This document shows positions 23,201-36,285 of a stretch of 64,000 nt of DNA, one piece after another. The position numbers and the translations under genes were made by a program. The DNA lies in NCBI GenBank assembly GCA_043228905.1, contig JBHGNT010000016.1:1364001-1428000 (forward strand). Direction: 5' to 3'. How positions within the stretch are numbered: the first letter of the stretch is position 1; each line of letters opens with the position of its first letter. This DNA comes from Azolla caroliniana (lineage: Eukaryota; Polypodiophyta). The notes beneath the pieces are model-generated. The model had not been told where the DNA came from and did no database searches. It worked only from the letters and a program-made list of their open reading frames with translations.

Positions 23201-26200
23201 TATATGAATGTGTGTATGCCACCATTTGTATAATTACCATTTATATAATTACCTGAATGTTGTGTGGGCAACCTCATTTATATAATTACCATTGTCGCAT
23301 AAACACGCGTGCATGTGCTACTCAAGCAGGACCACGGGGGAACCAGGGAGGATGTGATGTGTGAGAAGATTCTTCAGAATGCCTTCTGGATCTCCTTGTG
23401 TAAATCTCCCTTTGTATAATTAGTGCGCAAAGACTGAGGCATGTGCATAGGAGGTGAATGAATGAGGTGAATGAAAGAGGTGAGGTGAGCGTAGGAGGTG
23501 ACTGCCGACAACTGCTTAACCTCCTCACTTTCACACGCACACACTGGCATAGGGTAAGTACCACAAGATTAGAGTTAATAACACAACATTAGCACTAATG
23601 TACTTGACTAGCACTACAACACACGAGTGGCTCAAAATGTGTTTAGATGGAGAAATTTTCTCTTTCTTACAACGAAGCAGTTTCACCTAATGATGCCACG
23701 AGTACAATGGGTTTTACAAGGATTAATGATTTAGAAAAGAAGAACGATCTGAGGCTTGAGCTTCCAGTGAAGATGAGTCAAGTGGACTGCCGAGACTAAT
23801 GTTGTGAAACTAGGAAAAGGGGCAAAAAAGAGGCACCCACAAATATGTAAATATCTATTAAAGAAAGCAACTATATAATAGCCTAGTGATTAGGGCCATT
23901 TACTATGTACAAAGGGTGCAGAGTTCAAATCTCTACTAGTGTGAATGAAGGAATTATTCCTTTTTTTTAAAGCAAAGTGGGGCTAGTTAGCATTCAATGC
24001 AAAATGGGGCACCTCTTCCAATAAAAGGAGGGGAAGAGGAATCATTTAGAGGTTCTTTTTTGGAGTGACTTTTGGAGCTCGACCTTGGGATTTTGGTGTT
24101 AAGGTATATTGGAGCTCGACCTTGGGAACTTGTCATGGACAGATAAAGGCCATTATCTCCCGTCATCGCAGGTGCTTCCCTCGCTTTGGAGACCTTTCCA
24201 TTCTGGATTGACCTATGCTAGAGATCTTTTGAAGACAAAAGCTACAATATATCTAACTTGAGAATCTCTCATGTGCTGAAAACCAGATTCCCTTGTCCTT
24301 TTTTATCTGATTTACTTTTATATTTACGGAGTAATATTTATTTTATTTTGATTTGTTGTTCTCAAAGAAGAGACAACACTTAAGATGTAATCTCTTGTTT
24401 GGTCTTATAGGCCATTTTGGCCTCTTAAAAGACGTTAATATATCTTTCTTCTTTCTTCTTTTTTCTACCTCCTCTTTCTTTCTTTCTACCTTCTCTTCTG
24501 CTTTGAGGTTTTGCGGACTTCTTCACCATAAAGCTCATCGCGCATTGACGATTTCGAGAAGGGGACCGGCTAGCTCACACACTCGTTATTGAGGGAAGCA
24601 GGAATTGACCCAAGAACACTACACCAACTTCAAGGTGTTGATGCCGTCGATAGTGGTTGTGGTCTTGATGGTTCACTTGATTCACCCTCACATTTTGGAA
24701 GCGTTTGTGATAAATGTAAAAATTTTGTTAACTATCACTTCATCTTCTCTATCTCTGTTTCGACTTTGGGGAGGGTTTTTCGGTCTTCATTTGGGTGAAC
24801 CTACTTTTATTTAAAGAAGCTTTTATTCTCTAACTAATCGGTGTATCTAGGGCCCCGCTCTTGGGTTCCCATTGTTAATCTGTAGTAGTTAGTGCTATAC
24901 TCGAGGGATTAGCAATAACCGTGCATTAATCACCCTTACACCGTCTCTTACGAGCATAACCGTAACCATAGTTGTGGGTTAATTTGTAAGGATGAAGGGT
25001 CATGATTGAGTTATCTCAATCCTATGGTGGGAAATAACTTCAGAGTGTCTCATCACTGGTCTACTTTTTATAAAAAAAAGCAACCAAGTGAGAAACACAA
25101 GGGCCTAAGGTTTGAGCCTATATAAGATGGCTAGCTACCTTCATGAATGAGCATCTCTTTTCTTTTATGTTTTGAGATGGATACTCTATTAGTGTGGCAA
25201 AACTCTAGCTTCATATCCGTGTGCCTCCTTCAAACCCAAGGCACGATCCATGTCGGTATACAGTAGTATGGGACACCGGCGGGGGACTTGGATCTGTCTC
25301 TCACCTTTGCCAGGGGGTGGTCAGGTGGACTGATGCCCTTTCTTCCATATTTTGCTTAACATTAATTAAGAGTCTAACACCGTCATCATGTGTGTGTGAG
25401 GGAGTGAGGAGTGTCATATAGTGCCCATTGCTTAGGCATTGGCCTCGTATTGAACACTGGCCTCGTTCAAACATTTGCCTCACTTGAATGTTTGCCTTGC
25501 TTGAGTGTTCGGTTCGTTTGCCTCGTTCGAACATTCACCTCGTCCCGACCATTCATTTTGCTTGAGCATTCACCTCGTCTAAACATTCGCCTCACTATGA
25601 CCGTTATCCTTAAACATTTGCCCTTCCTAACTCAAGGCCCCCATGGTCCTGCTCGAGTAATACAAGCATGCGCGTTTATGTGGCACCGCAACTACTACTG
25701 ATGGCAACAACACCGCGATGTTGTAGTAGTTTCACCTGGCTACTTCATGCTCCCTTCAATGACCAGAGTAGAAGGAGAAGTAAAACAACAATATACCTTA
25801 ACACAAAAATCGCCAAAGGTCAAGCTCCATAAATCCCAAAAAGAAGAACCCCTAAATGAGTCATGTTCCCTCCTTTTATAGGGAGAAAGAAAGAAAGAAA
25901 GATACATACATAACGTCTTTTAAGAGGCCAAAATGGCCTATAAGACCAAACAAGAGATTATATCTTAAGTGTTGTCTCGTCTTTGAGAACAACAAATCAA
26001 AATAAGATAAAATAAAAAGTAAATAATACTCCGTAAATATAAAAATATATAAGATAAAAAGAGACGAGGGAATTTGGTTTTCGACACATGTGAGATTCTC
26101 AAGTTAGATATATTGTAGCTTTTGTCTTTGAAAGATCTCTAGCATAGGTCGATCCAGAATGGAAATGTCTCCGAAGTGAGGGAAGCACCTGTGATGGCGG

Positions 26201-29200
26201 GTGATAATGGCTTTTATTTGTCGATGGCGGGAGAGAAGCACTTCATTTTGCATTAAATGCATAAAGAAGAACCCCTAAATGAGTCTTGTTCCCCCCTTTT
26301 ATAGGGAGAGAGGCACTCATTTGGCATTAAATGCATACTATCCCTCTTACATGAAAAAGGAATAATTTGTTTATACACGCTGCGGACATTTGAACTCAAT
26401 ACCATTTTATACATAGTCAAAGGCACTAACCACTGGGCCATTCACCTTTGAAAGATTCTCAAGTTAGATATATTCTAGCTTTTGTCTTTGAACGATCTCT
26501 AGCATAGGTTGATCTAGAATGGAGAGGTCTTTGAAGTGATGGAAGCACATGCGATGGCGGGAGATAATGGCCTTTATTCATCGATAACAAGGGTGGTGAG
26601 ATTGTGGTTCATGGGACCAGGGCTATTGCTATTGCCCGATCTATTGTAACTCTTTTGTTATGTCCTAGTCGGGAGCCCATTTGTGTAGCCCTTGATTGAC
26701 TTGGTGTCCTTGAGTTCTAGCAAGAAAGTCCTAGGCATCGCTGGTCCTCATATTCCATTACCTGGCCAAAGCCTTGCTTAAAGAGGCAATGGTATCTCCC
26801 TGTTATTTCATAAAAGACACTACAGTGACAAACATAGCGTTCTTCAGATTCCACAACTTGATGACACAATTGGCAAATTCTTTCTTCTAGATATATTCGT
26901 GCATATCTGCCTACCTCAATCTCTAACTGATGTGATGAAGTTCCTAGCTTCCCTATCACACTGCGCACTGCATAGAATAGATGTATGTCCATATAAAATG
27001 GCCTGATGATGTATCTAAAAAGTGTCTTGTAGTGGGCCATCTTCTTATCAGTACACCTATTGTGCCAGCCACAGCCTCTGACACCCATTGGGAGATCGCA
27101 CATTTCCTGACATGGATTCACAATGCATAGATTCCCCATTGTATATCTAGTCGCTGCATGAGCTGAGCACATAGTAGTGTCGAAGAGTTTTCAGAAATCC
27201 ACAAAGCAAAGCAATAAATCCGCTCCTTCTGGGCTGTCCTCAATAAGGCCTCGGAGGGTCAACATGTGATCAAAAGTTGTGAACCCCTTTTGAAAACCTG
27301 GCTGCCTATGTGAATGGCAACCATTACTCCTGGCCCATAAACTTAATTCTGAATCTAAGATTGAGCCATATAATTTAGCCAAGCAAATGCGAATCACAGA
27401 AAATAACAATGTCAAAATTCATGTCAGATGTACCATTACGATTCTATTGGATGGAACAAAGGTTCTGATTTCCAAACCATCCATATGGATGACATAATAT
27501 ATATTTACAAGCAACAAGAAGAGTGGAGTTCCATGGTTGAAGACTCTTCAGGATAGTATTCCATTGGTGCACACAGAACAAATCTAACTGTGGAACTCAA
27601 AATAACATGGGAGTCAAAGATTACCAAAATTTGGGACAGGAGGTAGTTCATAGGATCTGTCCAATTTTACAGGCTGCACCAAATTATTACATGAATGTGA
27701 AAAGGTATCTCTGCAAAAAAACAAGGAAAAAGGGGAAACCTCAGTTAAATAAGCTTAATCTTAGACTCCAAAACCAGGCCAACTTTTAAATTAGCTTATT
27801 CAATGAATCACGGAGAAATTATGTATTAGAGACAACAAAAACATTGTACAGATTACACTACCTCAAAAACAGATCTCCAATGTAAATACGAGCCATTGTC
27901 TTCGTTTCTTGCCCATTGATTACAGTTGACTGAGCATGATTTTACAGGATAAGAAACATAAGACCATACAACAATTTACAAGCAATAAAGTTAATGAAAT
28001 AATGCTTGCCCTCATATACTGCAAATTGTGCAGAAGAAATTCCAGCTGAAAATCTGTTTGACATCAAAGTCACAGAGTCAGAGAAAGAATGCTTAGCAAG
28101 ATCTTTGATGCTTAAAAAACTAACCTGCATCTTTGATGCATAAAAAAATATGATCCACAGTCACTGATACAAGAGAACGCCCTGCAGCCTCTTCTCCTGA
28201 CTACAAGAAGATCCCTAGATTAGGCCAGGACTAGGCACATTCATCTCTTATTAAAAATCAAATTGCCACCTGTGAAGCTCTGGGGCCAACATCTGCTCTG
28301 TTCATGCATACATACATTCCAGTCATAAAGCGAAGAAGTGCTCTTAATCCTATAGGCCAGGAACCACGTTATGAAACATTATGGGGCATAACCTTCTGCG
28401 GATATAGATGAGCATATATGACCAACAACTTTACCTGGCTCACTCAATGCAGAACACATTGCCTGTGGTATCTGAACTTGGACTTCAAGTCCAAGTGGAT
28501 TGTTTTGTTCTGTTCTATGCATTGTGATCTGTGGCTTGAAGGAAAATCAAGGTTTGAAATTAGCTTTTCTTTCTTAAATATCCCAGGAAGTGGAATCATT
28601 TTAAGATATTACATGGGCCTTTCCGGAAATGTTGTCAAGAAACCGTTCACCACCAAAAAACATCCTTTTTGCACCATCATCATCAGCTTTTTTAACTTTT
28701 GTATCCATTAATTGCTCATCACTAAACATATCTGGATGAGGAAGTAAGTCTACTGACAAGGACTCCCATTCTAACATCTGAGCGGAAAAATGATTGTGTT
28801 AAGTCATGTAACATGATAAAAGTTATCTGAAAGATGGATGGTTTATGTATGCAACGTTCCCAACCTTAAAGACATAGATGCATTTCTTGTTATTGGAGAA
28901 ATCGCGAGCTTCTTTCAGGTTCACAACCTAGTCATGCCACAGAAAAGAAGATGCCTCAAGGAATCTATAGTAATGAAACATTATAATACCCCTAATAGCA
29001 TGGTCCCATTTTTTAACTGGAAAAATATGAGCTTGCCTGCCAGGCTTCATTCGTAGTGTACAGGATCAAGTTGCGGATTGTTATGGCAGCAAGTGGAGGT
29101 GTCCTTCATTCACAAAAGAATCATCTAACTTCTATGCTTCTCAGAACATATAAAAAAAGAATGAAAATACAGAGGACCCCTATTACCAAGAGGCTCCTTG

Positions 29201-32200
29201 ACCTGTCATACCACCACGTGTCTCCAATGATAGGTTCACAGTCCCTACTTGAAATGTCATACCATCTGCAATCTGTATAAAAAGAAAACCATGGGAAAGT
29301 TGTTTTATCTTATCATGGCTTAGGAATGGGTCTTCACTACTACATATGCTAGAGATCTTTCGAAGACAAAACTTACAATATATCTAACTTGAGAATCTCA
29401 CATGTGCTGAAAACCAGATTCCCTTGTCTGTTTTTATCTTATTTACTTTTATATTTATTGAGTAATACTTATTCTATTTTGATTTGTAGTTTTCAAAGAC
29501 GAGGCAGATGTAATCTCTTGTTTGGTCTTATAGGCCATTTTGGCCTCTTAAAAGACATCTGTTTACATTCCTTATACAGAAACCCTTGTAAAATGTGAGG
29601 TCAAATACATCTGTTTTATAAAAAGTATCCTCTCAATTTTTTCCTTAGTTAAATTTATTTTGGTTTGTTGTTCTCAAGACGAGACAATATTTGAAGATGA
29701 AAAGGTACTATATGATATCCCCAGGCAGCCCCCATTCCCTCACCCATATGGCTCATGCCCATGTGAATCCACCTTTTTTACTCCACAAATTGTAAGAATG
29801 CTCCAATTTCTTGCACACATCTTTAATAGAGCTATGTGTAAAGGTTTCCCTACTAGATGAACAGAACATACTATTGTGCCAATCATCAAGAGTGGAGACC
29901 CCATGATGCCGACGAACTATACGACAATCATGAATGGCCATTACTTGCCTAAACTACATGGCTCAATCCTAGAGTCAGAATTAAGTATATGGACAGAGTG
30001 AAATGGTTGCCATTCAGTTTGAAAGGCAGGCTTTCGGAAGGAGTTCATAACTTCGGATCACATATTGACCCTTTGAGCCCTTATTGCGGAGGGTAGAGCT
30101 CATAATAAGAGGGTTTATTACTGCTTTGTGGATTTCTGAAAAGAATCAACAAAGTGCCCCTACAGATATGCAATGGCGAATATATGTACTGTATGAATCC
30201 ATGTCAAGAAAAGTGTGGCCTGCCAATGGTTTGTAGGAGGAGCTTGTGGCTAGCACAATTGGAGTAAAACAAGGATGGTTTACATAAAGAGATTCGGGGG
30301 TTTGCAAGTATAGCCATATAAATATTACTATATGCTGATGATATTGTGCTGATTTCCAACTCTTTGGAGGGACTACAAAGATATCTAAACACCTTACAAG
30401 CATTTTGCACACACAAAGGTTTGTTGATAAACATGGATAAAACTAAAGTATGGTGTTTAACACAACTCAAGCATGGGTAACAAGATCAGAACTAGAATTC
30501 TTCTTGGGAGAGGAAAAGGTGGCATACATATACTCCTACGCATACCTAGAAGAAGATTCACATGGCCAAGGTTCTACTTACTGGAGGCTGCTTGTGCCTG
30601 ACTTTCTTGTGGATATGTTGCCCTTAGTGCTCTTAAAAGACAATGTGCATATATGTAGTTCCAAGAGCCACAAACTAAACTGTGGCTATTCAATATAATT
30701 GTGACACCATCTCTTCTCTATGGAGTAGAAATGTGGGAACCGAGTCTTAACAAGGCAAATATATGGAAAGATTTAGAGAGATCTTTGGTCTCAATGATTG
30801 CCCACATGATAAGGAGCAACGCATTGGTGTCCCATGATATAATCATCAATAATTATTCTGATCAGTGACTAGTATCCAATGGCATTGGGAGCTTCCTAAA
30901 CAGAGGTACTCGAGGTTGGCACTTATGTTATCAAAACAACTTGCTGAACATGGAGACATTCACTGTTGGTATGCTAAGATGCAACAATGGTTCGAGTCAC
31001 ATGGGGTAAGTGTAAATACACTACTCCCTTTCCAATATAGCTTGAATTGTGCCCATCTAAACATGACCAAAGTGAAAAAGAATAGAGTGATCCGAACTAA
31101 TATTATTAACTTGGAAAACAAGATAGCATGGATCAGCCCCAAATATCACTTGATAGAAAGATGGCCCACTATAAGACACCTTTTACACGTGTCAGAGGAT
31201 GGATTCATCATCAATCCATCTTATATGAACATACTTCTATCCTATGCTTTGTCCAGTGTGGACATACATACTTAAGTTCATAAACAAAGAAAAAACACAA
31301 CTTTCTTTAGCCCCATTGGTCCTACTCATGCTACAAGTCAATAAAGGTTACACAAATGGGCTCATGACCAGCACATAACAACGGGGTTACAATAGATTGA
31401 GCAATAGCAATTTGCCACGACGTGCATGTAGGTCCCGGCCTCATAGACCACATTCTTATGACCCGTGTCGTCAACAAATAAAGGCTATCATCTCCCACCA
31501 TTACAGGCCTCACTTTGGAGACCTCTCCATTCTGGATTGACCTATGCTAGAGATCTTTTGAAGATGAAAATTACAATCTATCTGGCTTGAGAATCTTACA
31601 TGTATCGATAACAAGACTCTTTTTATCTTATTTACTTCTTCTTCTTTTACATGATAACATTTATTTTGGTTTGTTGTTCCCAAAGATGAGACAACACTTG
31701 AGAATTAATCTCTTGTTTGGTCTTATAGAAAATTTTGGCCTCTTAGTAGACGTTAAAATAACTTTCTTTCTTTCTTTGTCTGACTTGAGGATATTACTTG
31801 TATAGACAATCTTGGATTCTTTAGTGCTTATATTTTTTATATCAGTTATATTAGATTTGGTTTCTTCATCTTCCCATGGAGATGCTTGAGAATGCATCTT
31901 GCCCTCTAAAGCTACTATAATTCCTCAGTTTATTTATATAAGAGGCCCATGTCAGGCAGCTCCGCTCCTTTGTGTTTATATATTGTCTCTTTCCAATGTT
32001 TAGTACAAAATATAAACATGAGTTATTAGACAAGAACATGAATTCACATTTGATGAGAACCTAGTAGGGTGCCCAAAATCATATGTATATCTAGGAAGCA
32101 AGTTTAAGACTGACAATTCTAAATGATAAAGGCAGCATAGGAAATATTCAAACATGGCTTTGCTGCCTCAGGATCCCTAGACTTGTTACCATGTACAATT

Positions 32201-35200
32201 TTACCACAACACTCCTCTATGGGGCGCCCATGTGGGAAATGCTTTTGTACCATATGAAGAGGGAACCACTGACTGGATATGATGGGCCTGAAAGGATGTT
32301 ACACATGTTCTATCAGTTTTTCATAAGTTCATACAGCCTTCTACATAGCCTATATATATCCATAAGTGTAGCATCTCTTAGGCAAATCTTGTATTTCTAT
32401 CCTCCAACTCATGTTCCTCTTAAGTACATACCTTCCTTTCATTTTGTATGCCTACCTAGCCTTTTCTAGGTTTAAAATTAACAGACATCATATAAATAGA
32501 GAACCTTGTCAGCAAATCCATAACTAGTGCTTTTTGTTGTCGTTGATGTGCTGGAAGTGTTTGTGGATCTGCAAAATTCAAATTGTAAATCTCAGTTTGC
32601 ATATTTAATCTTAGGAAAATGACCTTTTGTTTATTTATACCAAGCATAAGACTGTCACAAGCCAGTTTTGTGTTATGAAATTCATATAGGTTGACAAAAT
32701 GGCCTTACATTTGTACATCTGGCTCAAAAACCGATTTCTCCACAAGCACAATGTCCAATTTGTCAACTTGTACTACAACAGGCTCCGTCTGTACATTAGA
32801 AAATGGTGGGACCTGCAGAAGAAAACAACCATGTCATGCTCAACAATTATGAAATGAAGTGAGACCACAAGTTTGCATCCTCTGAATCTTCTTATATAAT
32901 GTTTGTGAGTTCAGACCATGATCATATCAGAGGATATCTAATTTCCACATCTTCTAAGTTTTGATAGCAAGAAAAAAGAAGACATAAGAATTTTTACTTA
33001 TCTATGAAGCTAAATTATGACCCTATAATGACTAACCAAATACTTTTACGTACCTTGAGTTCCAATTTGCCAACCCTTGCTTGTAAAACAAGCAAAGTTG
33101 ACGGTAAACCAATGCTAGCATGTAGAACCTCTCCGTTGATATCTGTAAAACATTCATGGAATAGAATTAGCATTCACACATGCGCTCCATAAATGTGGAA
33201 ATTTTTATACATTCATATCAACAAACTGATTTCCCAAAAGAATTTCATTTTTTTTCATGCACTTGCTGTATAGAATGCAAATGCATGAGAAGTTGTTCAT
33301 TTCACGTAATTCGGTCATTTATGTGTTTTTCATAACACATTTCATGTCGTGCCACATAAAGATGGATTACCTATAATCAGTTGAATTCCTAATTCATGAC
33401 AACAACTTTCACACGACAGCATTAAACGGGGAAATCATCCATCTAGGAAGAACAAGATGTGGTTCCCAAAGACTGGTTTGATACCAGTGTTTTTCCTTCC
33501 CTGAATATAGGCCGGGCCCCATGGACCACGACCACAACACCCTTGTCAACGATAGATAAAGGCCATTATCTCCCACCATCGCAGGTGCTTCCCTCGCTTC
33601 AAAGACCTCTCCATTCTGGATCAACCTATGGTAGAGATCTTTCGAAGACAAAAGTTACAATATATCTAATTTGAGAATCTCACATGTGCCGAAAACCAGA
33701 TTCCCTCCTCTGTTTTTATCTTATTTACTTTTATATTTACCGAGTAATACTTATTCTATTTTGATTTGTTGTTCTCAAAGACGAGACAACTCTTAAGATG
33801 TAATCTCTTGTTTGTTCTTATAGGCCATTTTGGCCTCTTAAAAGACGTTAATATATCTTTCTTTCTTTCTATACTCTAGTGTTTTCAGAGCATGCATGGT
33901 CATTCTGGGTCTGTGTGTGTTAAGGATAATGGTTATAAATTAATGAAACCTAAAATAAAGAAAACACCTAAGTGCCAAAACATGAAAATACACACAAACA
34001 ACCATTAAGCACTCACACTAAGTAATAGAACAGTTTCTATTGCGATCGATTAAAGAAAGCACCAATAAATAATGGTAGAATAATAGGAATAGACTTAACA
34101 GTGACCAAATTAGAACAAAACTTATGAAAATCATAAATAGACCAGCAAAGTTTAGCATGGACGGAAAAGTACATGCGAAAGTAGACTTGAAACATGACCC
34201 CAAGGACTCTCCTCATGTACCCTTTGAACTTTTCCCTACATGCACAACCAATTTCTATTACCGGATCTAGTGTAAACCCTCTAGTATGTCCTGGTCAAGA
34301 GCCCATGTGTGTAGGCCTTGATTGACTTGTAGCATGCATAGGAGTGATGAGGCTAGAGAAAATTGTGATTGTTCTTTGTGGATGAGCTTGTGTGGCTGTA
34401 CTGTTGTCCTTCAATAACTTTTCCTTGTGTCTCTTGAGATCTAGCAAAAAAAGTCCTAGGCACCGTTGGTCCTCATATTCCATTACCTAGCCAAAGCGTA
34501 ACTTAAAGAGGCAATGGTATCTCCCTCTTATTTCTTTAAAAAAAATACAATGACAAACAGTGTTCTTTAGATTCCACACTCTTGATGACACAATAGGTTT
34601 TTGTGCATGTTTGCCTACTCAATCTCTAACTGATGTGATGAAGTTTGCAGCTGCCCTATCACACAAAGCAGTGCAAAGGATAGATGCATGTCCATATAAG
34701 AGTTCCCATCCATGTTCAGCAAGTTGTTTTGGTATTGAACCCTTTTAGAGGGGGGGAAAAACCATAAATCGAGAATCTACTGCTGCTTTGTGGATTTCCA
34801 TAAAGGCTTCAACATTGTGTCGTGTGCTTACCTCTTGACAACAACTAGAAGACCTTGGAGTCCTAGTAGATATGCAGAATGGGACCTATGCACCATATGA
34901 ATAAATGTTAGGAAAAATGTGCACTCCTATTGGGTAGTTGGAGGTCATGGCTAGCACAATTAGAGTAGAACAATGATGCTCACTTTGAGACACTCTCTAC
35001 AGTCTTTATATAGATAAGATCTAAAGACAAATAGATTGGGCGGTTCAAGAGCAAGTTTAGCAAGGGTTTCTATACCTATTGTTAAGGGAAATAGTGTATA
35101 TTCTTTAAGCTTTAACAACCTTATAGTGCTCAATATTGCTCATTTAAAATAATGGTTATAGGCCAAATATATGTCAGAAACATGGGCATATTATCATTTG

Positions 35201-36247
35201 TGGGGAACTACTCTTTATTAAGTAGGAATGGTTAATGGTCAACGGGCTTGTAAAGTGAAAGGAACCCTTAAGGGTTTCCAACTTGATTAAAAGGGCAAGA
35301 GCTCTAATGTAAGAGAGGCCCTCAAGTGCCCCAACGTTGGAGCTACCTTTTGGTCCTCATTCTCTCCCATTTGCATCCACTGAGAGTCACTTTCCTCAAT
35401 GCAGCATTTCCACACTAACTAATCAAGATATACATATTTCAAACTTAGTAATTATCTACTTCATTGAAACACCTTAGACATCTCTTATGTCGTAACTATC
35501 TATTTAATTAAAACAATCATATTTCTTAATTAGTGTAATGACTAGTTGCGTTAATTTTATGTTAAGAAGCCTTTGAAGCTTTGAAGGTTGCATGGATTGG
35601 AGACATAAGTTCTTTTATGTGTTGATGTATAATGTGGTCTTTGTTATTGGGGAGTGACACCCCCCAAACCCTCAGTTAGCCCACTAATAGGAAGGCGGCC
35701 CCTCGAGACTCGATAGTGACCCTTGGAAGTGTAACATTCCAAGGTATGATTCGTGTTGCCCCCTTGGGAAAACATTCACCAATATTACTATACCCCAATG
35801 TCATTGTATTGATATTTGACATTTAATTGCTTTAAAGTGATTTTGTATAGAGAAGGATTTGTCGGCCAACCTTGATAAAACTAAAGCGATGGTGTTTAAT
35901 ACCACTCAAGCATGGGTAACAAGATCAAAACCACATCAATAGATAGATAGATATTGTTTAGCATCCATAAAGAGCCCAATATTGACCCATGGAACCTGAG
36001 TACACAAGTATTATTGATGTTTGTCTCCTTCCAATAACAAGATTCTTGAGAATATATCCAACTTGAGAATGCCAATAATAAGATTCTTTAGTCTCTTTCT
36101 ACCTTATTTACTTTTATGTTTACTTACTAGCATTTATTTTATTTTGATTTGTTGTTCTCAAAGACAAGACAACAGTTAAGATGTAATCTCTTATTTGGTC
36201 TTATAGGCCATTTTGGCCTCTTAAAATATGTATATATGTATGTATGT

Positions 36248-36285
<38 letters not shown>

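Noticed and set aside
25200-25340. GC-richer patch as part of an unknown gene.
   Set aside because: No conserved motif, splice pattern or neighbouring exon supports coding.
27434-27600. A frameshift in chorein exon 15 at the TATATAT run.
   Set aside because: Using the acceptor at 27544-27545 the exon is open, and phases 1 in and 0 out fit both neighbours; no frameshift is needed.
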